This document shows positions 20,858-28,744 of a stretch of DNA of 28,744 nucleotides, in pieces. The notes below the pieces were generated by a model. The model was not told the DNA's origin. It made no database searches and saw only the letters and a program-made list of their open reading frames with translations. Source of the DNA: a virus; the IMG/VR virus record IMGVR_UViG_3300047472_000056, positions 1-28,744 of that record. One strand, written 5' to 3'. A program made the translations under genes and the position numbers. Within the stretch, counting starts at the first letter, position 1; every line of letters starts with the position of its first letter.

Positions 20858-22460
20858 ATTGCTTGAATCTTTAGATCCATCTCCTAAAGAATTGGAAGCT
20901 GCCGAGTTATCTAGAATGCTACAGCTAGAGCAACTAGAAGCTGACATGGCTGCAAGTAAAAAAGCAGCAGAAGCCGCAGCTGAAGTAGTCAGTACACAAG
21001 AAGCTAGCTTTGATGCCTCTCAGGTGCATGAACTTGCTAAAACTTCCCTAGACTTCTTAGGAGCTTTGGCAGCGCCCATAGTATTTAAATTCTGCTTTCC
21101 TCCAGTATTTATAGCTGTCTGGAATTGGCTAATTGATTTTGTTAATAAGCCTCGTAGCTTCCCACAGCTAGCTTTAGGTCTGCCTCGTGGCTTTGGTAAG
21201 ACTACTGTTATCAAGCTGTTTGTTCTGTATTGTATTCTCTTTACTAATAAGAAATTTATACTAGTCATATCCCATACAGCTGGACTAGCAGAGAATATCA
21301 TTCATGACATTGCAGCATTCTTAGATGAGCCTAATATTAAAAAGATCTTTGGCGATTGGACACTAGGAAGAACTAAAGATACTCAGGAAGAAAAACACTT
21401 TGGTTTCCGTGGCAGAAATATTGTATTAAAAGGTATTGGTGCTGGTAGCTCTCTTCGTGGTATTAACGTTAATAATACTCGCCCAGACATCATGATCTTT
21501 GAAGATATTCAAAGTCGTGAAGATGCAGATAGTGAAAAGATCTCTAATGATCTTATGACTTGGATGATTGGTACTGCCATGAAAGCCAAGAGCCCAGAAG
21601 GCTGTATGTTTCTGTTCATTGCTAATATGTATCCTACTAAATGGTCGATACTTAGACAACTAAAAAGCAATCCTAACTGGGTTAAGTTTATTGCTGGTGG
21701 TATTCTTGAAGATGGTACTTCTCTCTGGGAAGAACTACAACCTATTGAGCAGCTGCTTAAAGAATTTGATAACGACCTTGCAGCTGGTAAGCCAGAAATC
21801 TTTTACTCTGAAGTGCTGAATGATGAGAATGCAGCAGCTAATAACTTAATTGATTTTAGCAAAGTGCCTCGTTGTGATATAGCTGAAGGAGAGCCTTTTG
21901 CAGGTAACTATGTAATTATTGACCCTTCAGGGATGAAGAGGAAATCAGATGATTGCGCAATTGGCTATATTGAAGTTCACTCAGAGAAGCCAGTTCTAAT
22001 GGAAGTTACTAATGATAAGCTCTCGCCAGCAGATACCATTAGGCAGGCACTTAAATACTGTCTTACTCATAACTGCAGACTTGTGGCTATTGAATCTGTA
22101 GCTTATCAGGCTTCTCTTTGTTTCTGGTTTGATTTCATTTGTAAGCAATTACAGATTACTGGTATTCACTGTGTAGAAGTCTATCCGGGAGGATTTAGTA
22201 AAACATCGCGCATCCTAGCAATGTTTAAGCTATATCAGAAAGGAGATGTACTAGTTAATACTCCAATTAGACCTAAAGTCCATGCGCAGATGACTAGTTT
22301 TAATCCGCTCAAAGATAATAATACTGATGATATTCTTGACTTGCTAGTATACGCGCCTAAGGTATTAGAAGCTTACTCAGAATTTGTAGTTTCAAATGGC
22401 CTAGTTGTAAATCAAGAATTAGATGCTATTGAAGTTATTGAAGATAACAGCCCGTTTTAA
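20850..22460 (+). CDS. terL: Terminase large subunit (packaging ATPase/nuclease)
   Basis: DNA packaging motor of 536 residues. Seen: an Ala/Glu-rich N-terminal helix; Walker A LPRGFGKTT (111-119); a strand and coupling region FILVISHTAGLAENI; Walker B IMIFED (214-219); and the motif FLFIANMYPT (254-263). The C-terminal RNase H-like nuclease has VIIDPSG with D358, VAIESVAYQ with E415, and NTDDILDLL with D493/D494. All the expected catalytic residues are present and the length is usual for the family. It pumps DNA through the portal encoded next and cuts concatemers. The ATG overlaps the nested small gene. Confidence 0.95.
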   Translation: MNKLLESLDPSPKELEAAELSRMLQLEQLEADMAASKKAAEAAAEVVSTQEASFDASQVHELAKTSLDFLGALAAPIVFKFCFPPVFIAVWNWLIDFVNKPRSFPQLALGLPRGFGKTTVIKLFVLYCILFTNKKFILVISHTAGLAENIIHDIAAFLDEPNIKKIFGDWTLGRTKDTQEEKHFGFRGRNIVLKGIGAGSSLRGINVNNTRPDIMIFEDIQSREDADSEKISNDLMTWMIGTAMKAKSPEGCMFLFIANMYPTKWSILRQLKSNPNWVKFIAGGILEDGTSLWEELQPIEQLLKEFDNDLAAGKPEIFYSEVLNDENAAANNLIDFSKVPRCDIAEGEPFAGNYVIIDPSGMKRKSDDCAIGYIEVHSEKPVLMEVTNDKLSPADTIRQALKYCLTHNCRLVAIESVAYQASLCFWFDFICKQLQITGIHCVEVYPGGFSKTSRILAMFKLYQKGDVLVNTPIRPKVHAQMTSFNPLKDNNTDDILDLLVYAPKVLEAYSEFVVSNGLVVNQELDAIEVIEDNSPF

Positions 22461-22480
22461 ATTTAAATAAGGAGTTTCAC

Positions 22481-24517
22481 ATGGTAACCGCTACCAATAA
22501 TACTGGCACTACCCCAGTACTGCTTTCTACCAAATCACAGCAAGGTATTATTGAATTCCACAAACAAGCTAAACAGCAATTTCGCAGACAAGGTAACTTA
22601 CGTGAGACTATGCGAGATGTAGATCTTGCTTATGCTCGTGAAGCAGATAAGTCACAAGATCACCAAAGAGCTAAACGAGCTAATCGCTATGGGGATAAGG
22701 ATCGTTTTCAAAACGTTACTATTCCTATTGTGATGCCACAAGTAGAATCAGCTGTCACTTATCAAGCATCTGTATTCCTCACTGGTATTCCCCTATTTGG
22801 TGTAGCATCTTCTCCTAGTTTTGAAGACGAAGCACTAATGATGGAAACTACTATTGACAACCAAGCTACTCGTGGGGGCTGGACGCGAGAACTTACTATG
22901 TTCTTCCGTGATGGCTTTAAATATAATCTCAGCGCACTTGAATGTGCTTGGGATCGTGAAGTTACCTGGACTCCTGAAACTGATTTAGAATTCCAAGGTG
23001 GCCGCATTGCTAAACCTAAGCAAGTTATCTGGGAAGGTAATGTTCTGCGTCGCTGGAACATGTATAACACTTTCTTCGATAATCGTGTAGCTCCAGCTGA
23101 AATGTATAAGAAAGGAGATTATGCTGGACATACTGAGCTTATGTCTCGCATTCAGCTTAAACAACTTATTAATTCGCTGCCAGAAGTACGCAAAGAAAAT
23201 ATTAAGAAAGCGTTTGAATCTAGTACTGGTGCAATTAATGTTGGTGGCGCAGGAGATGATGAGTCCTATTACATCCCGCACATTAATCCTCGCACGCTGA
23301 TGGAATCTGGACTTTCCAGTGCAGGATTTAACTGGTCAGCTTGGGCAGAAATTGCAGGAGCTAATCAAAGTATTCAGTATAAAGATATTTATGAAGTAAC
23401 TACTCTTTATGCTCGCATCATGCCATCTGATTTTTCAATGAATCTTCCACAGGCTAATACTCCACAAGTATGGAAGTTTATTATTGTGAATCATAATGTA
23501 CTTATTTATGCCGAGCGCCAAACTAATGCGCACGGTTATATTCCAGTACTGTTTGGTCAGCCGCTTGAAGATGGTTTAAATTACCAAACTAAATCGCTAG
23601 CAGAAAATGTATCTCCTATTCAGGATATTACTTCTGCAATTAGTAATGCTAATATTGCAGCTTTACGTCGTGCTATTAGTGATCGTGTGCTTTATGATCC
23701 TAGCCGTATTACTGAAGCTCATATTAATAATCCTAATCCAAGCGCAAAAATTCCTGTTCGTCCGGCTGCATACGGTAAAGCAGTATCTGAATCTGTTTAT
23801 GCTTTCCCCTTCCGTAACGATCAAGCACCTTATAATTCGCAACAGATTCAACAGTACGGCGCAATGGCTAATATGATCTCTGGACAGAACCCTGTTCGTC
23901 AAGGTCAGTTTGTTAAAGGTAATAAGACTCAAAGTGAATTTGATACTGTGATGGGTAATGCTAATGGCAGGGATCAACTTATTGCCATTGGCTACGAATC
24001 ACAAGTATTTACTCCTCTTAAAGAAATATTAAAAATTAATATTCTCCAGTATCAAGGTGGAGTTACTCTTTATAATCGGGAGAAAGAAACTAATGTAAAG
24101 ATTGATCCAGTTCAGTTACGTAAAGCTGTCATGGAATTTAAGATTTCTGACGGTCTTACTCCTACTGACAAGTTGATGGATTCTGATACGTTCTCTGTGG
24201 CTTTGCAACAGGTTGGAACTTCTCCTGCAATTGGCTCCGGTTATAATGTGCCGCAACTCTTTAGTTATCTTATGAAACTTAAAGGGGCTAACCTTAAACC
24301 ATTTGAGAAGTCCCAACAGCAAGTCGCATACGAGCAAGCAGTTATGCAGTATCAACAAATGGTTATTCAGCTGTATAAACAGAACCCTGATCTTAAGCCA
24401 GAACAATTACCTAAGCAGCCTCTGCCACAAGATTTTGGTTATGATCCTGCTAAAAAACCTGGAACTGACGAGAGCGCTGCGCCATCTCAAGTTGCCAATA
24501 CTGGCATCAATAACTGA
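22481..24517 (+). CDS. Portal protein
   Basis: Protein of 678 residues, a usual length for portals of podovirus type. Seen: N-terminal helices (QGIIEFHKQAKQQFRRQGNLRETMRD), VTIPIVMPQVESAVTYQASVFL, a conserved-looking region YIPVLFGQPLEDGLNYQTKSLAENVSPIQDITSAI typical of the portal stem and wing, and a Gln/Pro-rich C-terminal helix (QQQVAYEQAVMQYQQMVIQLYKQNPDLKPEQLPKQ) likely to form the barrel. It forms a ring at one capsid vertex that binds terminase and later the adaptor. The gene follows the large terminase after 20 bases, with AAGGAG 6 bases before its ATG. Confidence 0.9.
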   Translation: MVTATNNTGTTPVLLSTKSQQGIIEFHKQAKQQFRRQGNLRETMRDVDLAYAREADKSQDHQRAKRANRYGDKDRFQNVTIPIVMPQVESAVTYQASVFLTGIPLFGVASSPSFEDEALMMETTIDNQATRGGWTRELTMFFRDGFKYNLSALECAWDREVTWTPETDLEFQGGRIAKPKQVIWEGNVLRRWNMYNTFFDNRVAPAEMYKKGDYAGHTELMSRIQLKQLINSLPEVRKENIKKAFESSTGAINVGGAGDDESYYIPHINPRTLMESGLSSAGFNWSAWAEIAGANQSIQYKDIYEVTTLYARIMPSDFSMNLPQANTPQVWKFIIVNHNVLIYAERQTNAHGYIPVLFGQPLEDGLNYQTKSLAENVSPIQDITSAISNANIAALRRAISDRVLYDPSRITEAHINNPNPSAKIPVRPAAYGKAVSESVYAFPFRNDQAPYNSQQIQQYGAMANMISGQNPVRQGQFVKGNKTQSEFDTVMGNANGRDQLIAIGYESQVFTPLKEILKINILQYQGGVTLYNREKETNVKIDPVQLRKAVMEFKISDGLTPTDKLMDSDTFSVALQQVGTSPAIGSGYNVPQLFSYLMKLKGANLKPFEKSQQQVAYEQAVMQYQQMVIQLYKQNPDLKPEQLPKQPLPQDFGYDPAKKPGTDESAAPSQVANTGINN

Positions 24518-24529
24518 TAATATAACTTA

Positions 24530-24698
24530 GCGAAGTCGGAGCGACATGCGGATGACAGCGGGGTTGCTGACGAACGAAGCACAAGGTTCCGTGTCAAGGC
24601 CGAAGAGCGTAGCGTGCCTTTACATGGAATTAGCGAGTTCTAAGCTCCCTCGCGTGTCAGCGCTGGAGTGGAGACGCAGCGAAACTAACTGGAGTTAA
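24530..24698 (+). ncRNA. GC-rich structured island, possible RNA element
   Basis: The 180-base gap after the portal gene is distinctly richer in G and C than its surroundings and is full of potential stems. These are GTCG-GAG-CGAC (24536-24545); CAGC/GCTG enclosing GGGGTT; a 16-position stem of 24585-24600 with 24616-24631 (three G-U pairs, one mismatch); and GCGAG (24633-24637) with CTCGC (24649-24653). It also has an open frame of 50 codons from ATG 24546 to TAA 24698 with GGAG 4 bases upstream, whose codons (GCG, CCG, AGG, CGG) are unlike those of neighbouring genes. It may be a regulatory RNA, an inserted element or a small foreign gene. I recognise no known RNA family. Confidence 0.45.
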
Positions 24699-24700
24699 CA

Positions 24701-24982
24701 ATGGCATCTATCGTACCATCTACCTTTACTCAGTACCAGCAAACAGAACAAGAACAACTTGCAGGTACTTTGTTGTCAGGAGAACAGAAACAATTTATTC
24801 AAACACAAGTTGCGCAGATTGCGGAACAACGACTAGCGATTGTTCCTGATCCTAATAACTATTCAGATTTTATCCAACAAGAGTCTTTCTTGAAGGGCCA
24901 AATGGAAGCGTATAAGTATTTGCTAGACTGTGCAACTGCTAGCGAAGCTCGTATTGCTAATCCAGAGCAACAACCTGAGTAG
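24701..24982 (+). CDS. Hypothetical head-module protein, 93 aa
   Basis: Gln/Glu-rich helical protein (QQTEQEQLAGTLLSGEQKQFIQTQVAQIAEQRL, then a second helix after DPNNYSDFIQQ). It lies between portal and scaffold in the late head operon, where small conserved proteins of this kind are common. A role in head assembly or as an internal protein is inferred from position. GGAG lies 6 bases before its ATG. Confidence 0.82.
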   Translation: MASIVPSTFTQYQQTEQEQLAGTLLSGEQKQFIQTQVAQIAEQRLAIVPDPNNYSDFIQQESFLKGQMEAYKYLLDCATASEARIANPEQQPE

Positions 24983-25032
24983 TATCTTTCCTTTGTAACA
25001 CAACCTTAACTTTTAAATTTTGGAGAACTTCT

Positions 25033-25833
25033 ATGTCTATCATGGCTAAACTGTTTGGCAATCTGGGAATTCAACAACCTGCAGGCGCTCCGCAACAAAC
25101 GCAAGCACCTGTAGCTAATCCTAATGCGCCAGCAATGCCAGGTAATATGCCTGCTAATAATAATAATCCTCCTGCTCCGGGCAATCCTACTGCTCCTAAT
25201 TCTGCAGTTCAAGCCACTGCTAATACTCCTAACGATGGTGCAGCTAAGCCTACTCCTGAAGGTTTGGAAAAGTTTGCGGACCTGTGGAATATTAAGCCTG
25301 AAGATCAGCCTAAAGGACATGAGCCTGTATTTGCAGGTGTAACTCCTGAAGCTATTCAGCAAGTAGCAGGTAAGCAGGATTTCTCCAAAGTTGTAACTCC
25401 TGAACTTATGCAACAAATCTCAGCTGGCGGAGAAGCAGCTGTAGCTGCTACACTTCAAGCTATGAATCTCATGGCACAGCAAACTTATGCAGGCTCTGCC
25501 GAAGCTAGTATGAAACTTATCGAGACTGCGCTGGAAAAACAGCGTACTCAATTTGAAGCCTCACTGCCTAATTTGGTAAGACAGCAAACCGTAGCACAAA
25601 CTCTTCGTAGCTCCAATCCTATCTTTAATGATCCAGCAGCAGCTCCGATGCTTAAAGGCTTGCAAGATCAATTCCAGCTTAAGAATCCTACTGCTACTCC
25701 AGAACAAATTCAGGCTCAAGTAACCGAATATCTTACTGGCTTTGCTGCTAAGCTAACGCCGCAACAAGCTAATCCACAACAGCAACAAACTTCTCGTACC
25801 AAAGGAGATACCGATTTCTCCGACTGGTCTTAA
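25033..25833 (+). CDS. Scaffold-like protein, 266 aa
   Basis: The N-terminal third is low-complexity (Pro, Ala, Asn, Gln). The centre and C-terminal parts are helical (AAVAATLQAMNLMAQQTYAGSAEASMKLIETALEKQRTQFEASLPNLVRQQ), and it ends with a Gln-rich stretch and an acidic tail with Trp. This composition and the position between portal and major capsid genes are typical of a capsid scaffolding protein, which directs coat assembly and then leaves. Primary-sequence similarity among scaffolds is poor, so the call rests on context. The gene has GGAG 7 bases before its ATG. Confidence 0.78.
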   Translation: MSIMAKLFGNLGIQQPAGAPQQTQAPVANPNAPAMPGNMPANNNNPPAPGNPTAPNSAVQATANTPNDGAAKPTPEGLEKFADLWNIKPEDQPKGHEPVFAGVTPEAIQQVAGKQDFSKVVTPELMQQISAGGEAAVAATLQAMNLMAQQTYAGSAEASMKLIETALEKQRTQFEASLPNLVRQQTVAQTLRSSNPIFNDPAAAPMLKGLQDQFQLKNPTATPEQIQAQVTEYLTGFAAKLTPQQANPQQQQTSRTKGDTDFSDWS

Positions 25834-25866
25834 TTGAATTATCTTTTTTCTTAGATAGGAATTACC

Positions 25867-27090
25867 ATGACTACTGGTCTGTTTAATACTTCGCAGTTCA
25901 CGCAAGATCTGGCATCTAAATCGTTTGCAGGTCTTATTACTCGACTGATGCCAAATGGCTCTGCTCCGCTGTTTGGTATGACTTCGATGCTGGCATCTGA
26001 AACTGCTACTGCTACTGAGCATGGCTTCTTCACCAAAACTATGCTGTTCCCTCAGCTGACTATTGGTGGCGGTGGCCAGCTGGCAGCAGATACTACCTTT
26101 ACTGTTACTAGCACTGCCAATATCCTGCCAGGCATGATTATGCAGGTGGATACTACTCGTGAAAACATCATCATCAATACGGTAACAGATGCTACTCACG
26201 TGACTGTTACTCGCGGTGTGGGTACTACGGCAGCTGCTAACATTGCTGGTGCAGTTAATCTTTACCAAGTTGGTAACGCATTTGAAGAAGCTTCTGTGCG
26301 TCCGAACGCTCTGAACATTAATCCTGTTCGTATTACTAACCTGACTCAGATCTTCCGTAATAGCTGGGGTATCTCTGAATCGGTTCGTGCTACTCTGATG
26401 ATTGCTGGTGAATCTAACCAAGCAGAATCTAAACAAGATTGCGCAGCTTTCCACGCAGTTGATATCGAGAAGTCTCTGTTCTTTGGTCAGAAGTCGCAAG
26501 GTACTCGCAATGGTCAGCCGTTCCGTACTATGGATGGCCTGATTAATATTGTTGGTAATCTGAGCTATTATCCGGCCAGCTACGCAACTGCTAACGTTAA
26601 TATCGCAGGTGCTACTACTAACTATACCCAGCTGGAAAATATGCTGGACCCAGTCTTTAACCAGACTACTGATCCGAAAGGTGCTAACGAGCGTGTGCTG
26701 TTTGTTGGTGGTACTGCACACAAAGTTATTAACTCCATCGGTCGTCTGAACGGTCAGTATCAGCTGGTTGATGGTCAAACTTCGTATGGTCTGCAGTTCT
26801 CTAGCTTTAAGACCACTCGTGGTACTTTCCGCCTGATTGAGCATCCGCTGTTTAATACTAATGCTAGCTGGTCGAAGATGGCAGTTGCAGTTGATCTTGC
26901 TACCTTTAAGCTGGCTTATCTGGGCGATCGTAAGACTCAGCATAAAGGTTATAATACTGGTGGAGATCAAGCAACTGATCAGGGTATCGACGCTGAAGGT
27001 GGTACTCTGACTTCGGAACTGACTTGCGTTGTTAAGAATCCTCCGGCAAATGCAGTTATCTATAACATGACCGCAGGCGCCCAAGGCTAA
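25867..27090 (+). CDS. Major capsid protein, SU10/DUF5309-like HK97 fold
   Basis: Coat protein of 407 residues. Seen: an N-terminal arm (TTGLFNTSQFTQDLASKSF); an insertion with strands NILPGMIMQVDTTRENIIINTVTDATHVTVTRGVGTTAA, which resembles the Ig-like insertion of DUF5309 coats; the conserved-type segment TNLTQIFRNSWGISESVRAT; then DIEKSLFFGQKS and GLINIVGN; and the C-terminal strand region VAVDLATFKLAYLGDRKTQHKG. The codon choice is biased to CTG, GGT, CGT and CCG, unlike the neighbouring genes, as expected for the most abundant virion protein. It has AGGA 6 bases before its ATG. A hairpin follows the gene (27115-27142). Confidence 0.92.
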   Translation: MTTGLFNTSQFTQDLASKSFAGLITRLMPNGSAPLFGMTSMLASETATATEHGFFTKTMLFPQLTIGGGGQLAADTTFTVTSTANILPGMIMQVDTTRENIIINTVTDATHVTVTRGVGTTAAANIAGAVNLYQVGNAFEEASVRPNALNINPVRITNLTQIFRNSWGISESVRATLMIAGESNQAESKQDCAAFHAVDIEKSLFFGQKSQGTRNGQPFRTMDGLINIVGNLSYYPASYATANVNIAGATTNYTQLENMLDPVFNQTTDPKGANERVLFVGGTAHKVINSIGRLNGQYQLVDGQTSYGLQFSSFKTTRGTFRLIEHPLFNTNASWSKMAVAVDLATFKLAYLGDRKTQHKGYNTGGDQATDQGIDAEGGTLTSELTCVVKNPPANAVIYNMTAGAQG

Positions 27091-27114
27091 TTAGCTAATA
27101 ACTAGTTAGTACCG

Positions 27115-27150
27115 TTTGGCAGTATCGTATAACTGCTCCAAATTCTTTCA
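27115..27150 (+). terminator. Hairpin after the major capsid gene, possible attenuating terminator
   Basis: TTTGG-CAGT (27115-27123) pairs with ACTG-CT-CCAAA (27132-27142), with a two-base bulge and an 8-base loop, and is followed by TTCTTTC. It could reduce transcription of the downstream genes relative to the coat protein, or protect the coat mRNA 3' end. The U-run is imperfect. Confidence 0.45.
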
Positions 27151-27171
27151 AAAACTTCGGAGTTATTTATC

Positions 27172-27720
27172 ATGGCAATCCAAAAAATCTTTAAGTCCAC
27201 TCTTCCTTCTTTCCGCTTTGCAGCTGCTTCTGGCTTGATTGCTCACTTCATGAACGGTAAGTTCACTACTGATAACAAACGACTGGAAGCAGAATTGATG
27301 GATGAGGTGGGCGAAATTGGCCGCACCAAAAGTAGCCATCCTTTTATTTTTATTGACGAAGAAGAAGCGGAACTCGATACGGAAGCACTCAGCCCGTTTG
27401 AACTCCTTAAGCTGCAACTTAAGGAAGAAGCCCGCCAAGAAGTTCTTCGCGAAATCAAAGAGCAAGAAGGACGAGCGATGAATGCTGCAGCTAATGTCAG
27501 CTCTACTTCTGCTAACTTTGCAAATTCGCTTAATAATACTGCTAAAGTGACAGACTCAATTAACGGCGCCAGTACTTTTGAGGTTGCAGGTACTGAAGAT
27601 AAAGCGCTACAACAAGAAAATTCTGAACCGCCTCAGCAACAAGCTGCAACTGGTTTAGTTACGTTGAATGCTACTGGTGGTTTGGCTGCCCGCTTGGCTA
27701 ATCTGACTAATAAGGGTTAA
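27172..27720 (+). CDS. Hypothetical head-module protein, 182 aa
   Basis: The N-terminal half is folded (FKSTLPSFRFAAASGLIAHFMNGKFTTDNKRLEAELMDEVGE, HPFIFIDEEEAELD), with a charged helix (ELLKLQLKEEARQEVLREIKEQE). The C-terminal half is low-complexity, rich in Ala, Asn, Ser, Thr and Gln. Proteins with the sequence type HFMNGKFTTDN-like plus acidic patch often follow phage coat genes and may be minor head or head-fibre components; this is from memory and position, without a named family. A ribosome site GGAG lies about 9 bases upstream. Confidence 0.8.
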   Translation: MAIQKIFKSTLPSFRFAAASGLIAHFMNGKFTTDNKRLEAELMDEVGEIGRTKSSHPFIFIDEEEAELDTEALSPFELLKLQLKEEARQEVLREIKEQEGRAMNAAANVSSTSANFANSLNNTAKVTDSINGASTFEVAGTEDKALQQENSEPPQQQAATGLVTLNATGGLAARLANLTNKG

Positions 27721-27726
27721 TACACT

Positions 27727-28314
27727 ATGAACCACTCACTCACCAGTTTAGTTAATGATGTGTTCACTCTAACAAATCGTCCTGATCTGGTGGGTGAGAC
27801 TACATTAGCTGTACGCAATGCTACACTAAAAGCTCACAAATCAGATTATTATTATAAAGATTTGTTTGAAACTGGAATTACTTTTGATTTCGCACAAACA
27901 CAACAATCGCTAGAATATAAACAACTTATTCCACGTTGGCGGGCTCTGAAGTATATTCGTAAATATTCAGCGGGTCCGGGAAGTTTCTTAGAGATTATCA
28001 CTCCAGAACAAGTATTAGATAGTTATAGTGCAACCAGAGAAAATGTTTGTTATGTGGCTGGACAAGAAATAAAAATAAGATCACTAGACGCATGTCAAAA
28101 CTTTCTTCTTGGTTGTTACGTTCACCCTGATGTAACTACAGATAATTACTGTAGTTGGATCGCAGAAGAACAGCCAGCTGCAATTGTATATGAAGCTGTT
28201 GCAACCATATTTAAAACTATTGGTTATGATGAGCAATTTGTAGCTTATCGAGATATGGCTAAAACAGAAATTGACAGCCTTAGAAATAGTAATATTATAG
28301 CTGTTGCTTATTAA
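27727..28314 (+). CDS. Head-tail adaptor protein
   Basis: Protein of 195 residues with a short N-terminal helical region (SLTSLVNDVFTLTNRPDLVGETTLAVRNATLKAHKSDYYYKDL), a central domain with strands, and a C-terminal helix region (QPAAIVYEAVATIFKTIGYDEQFVAYRDMAKTEIDSLRNS). The opening NDVFTLTNRPDL and AVRNATLKAH pattern resembles adaptors that attach to the portal in short-tailed phages. It lies 6 bases after the previous gene and 26 before the tail fibre or spike gene, matching head-completion gene order. Confidence 0.8.
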   Translation: MNHSLTSLVNDVFTLTNRPDLVGETTLAVRNATLKAHKSDYYYKDLFETGITFDFAQTQQSLEYKQLIPRWRALKYIRKYSAGPGSFLEIITPEQVLDSYSATRENVCYVAGQEIKIRSLDACQNFLLGCYVHPDVTTDNYCSWIAEEQPAAIVYEAVATIFKTIGYDEQFVAYRDMAKTEIDSLRNSNIIAVAY

Positions 28315-28340
28315 TTAATTTAACTTAAAGGACAATAAAT

Positions 28341-28744
28341 ATGAGCGGCGCTAGTATCTGGAATCCGATGGCCAAAACTGTAACTCAAGCAAACGCACAA
28401 GGGTTACTGAAAATGGAAGCTAAAGTAGCTTCTGAAGGGCAGCGTGTGTTTAGTCTTGATACCTTTACCTACGCAGTAGGTACTGGTTCTATTGTAGTTT
28501 TTAAGCAAGGTAAAATTCTTGCGCGTAATAAAGATTATATCGAAGCAGATGCTACTAGCATTATTCTTGCAGAGCATGCTGATCTTGGAGACATTCTTGT
28601 TCTTGTAGGATTTGTAGGTATTACTGGTACTGCAGTTGTTGATGATATTCTTCGTGCAGACTTGCTTGCGAATAGTGGAACTAACTTGTTGGGCTTCTTG
28701 CACTCTGGACTTAATACTACTATTCCTACTTCAGCCTCTAAGAA
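28341..28744 (+). CDS. Tail fibre or tailspike protein, N-terminal part, cut by window edge
   Basis: Open from ATG 28341, with AAGGA 8 bases upstream, to the end of the window (134 codons). It begins MSGASIWNPM, then has FTYAVGTGSIVVFKQGKILARNKDYIEADATSIILAEHADLGDILVLVGF. This FTY-GTGS-V-V-G-L-DY-E-GD-V pattern is typical of the N-terminal virion-binding domain of podovirus tailspikes and fibres. The receptor-binding or enzyme part lies beyond the window. Confidence 0.8.
   Translation, partial: MSGASIWNPMAKTVTQANAQGLLKMEAKVASEGQRVFSLDTFTYAVGTGSIVVFKQGKILARNKDYIEADATSIILAEHADLGDILVLVGFVGITGTAVVDDILRADLLANSGTNLLGFLHSGLNTTIPTSASK

Noticed and set aside
25753-27084. 443-codon open frame antisense to the major capsid gene.
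   Set aside because: It has no ribosome site and mirrors the strong codon bias of the capsid gene on the other strand, which suppresses antisense stops. The protein is Ser/Arg/Cys/His-rich nonsense.

Overview
The window is part of the genome of a tailed double-stranded DNA bacteriophage. This is shown by adjacent small and large terminase genes, a portal protein, a scaffold-like protein, an SU10-type (DUF5309-like) major capsid protein, a head-tail adaptor and the start of a tail fibre or tailspike gene, together with a phage replication and recombination module. The capsid type and gene order suggest a short-tailed (podovirus-like) virion, but no tail gene is complete enough here to settle it. 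Base composition is AT-rich. Shine-Dalgarno sites are strong, and several promoters look like bacterial sigma-70 sites (TTGACW, 17-18 bases, TAWAAT-like). A near-consensus Fur-like box and a boxA-like motif hint at a proteobacterial, probably gammaproteobacterial, host; this is inference. No integrase, repressor, phage RNA polymerase or tRNA is visible.

Left arm (1-19000): every gene reads on the minus strand. From right to left in transcription order these are: a small gene of 225 residues with its own leader and tandem terminators (18323-19000); an origin-like region with 8-bp repeats and a large imperfect palindrome (17621-18030), overlapped by a 43-residue membrane peptide gene; a row of small unknown genes (14701-17576) behind a sigma-70 promoter; a second promoter at 14666-14694 leading an operon with a RecD/Dda-like helicase; a third promoter at 10681-10709 driving a single 291-residue gene that ends in a terminator; a structured 385-bp leader holding two hairpins and a two-codon minigene; and a replication/recombination operon. 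That operon carries a small protein with an SSB-type acidic tip, a PD-(D/E)XK nuclease with a probable Fe-S cluster, a Sak4-like ATPase, a P-loop/DUF6378 fusion, a candidate ssDNA-binding protein, a family A DNA polymerase with proofreading domain, and a P-loop helicase/ATPase cut by the window edge.

Divergent control region (19001-19580): it separates the leftward genes from the rightward genes. It contains an extended -10 promoter reading right, the Fur-like palindrome, the boxA-like motif and one arm of a long inverted repeat whose partner lies beyond the far end of the 225-residue gene.

Right arm (19581-28744): every gene reads on the plus strand. The order is a C5-type DNA methyltransferase, small terminase, a nested 56-residue gene, large terminase, portal, a GC-rich structured island, a small virion-module protein, scaffold-like protein, major capsid protein, an unknown head-module protein, head-tail adaptor, and the N-terminal part of a tail fibre or tailspike. 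Together the window gives the late head-assembly and packaging block and most of the DNA replication block of a lytic-type phage.
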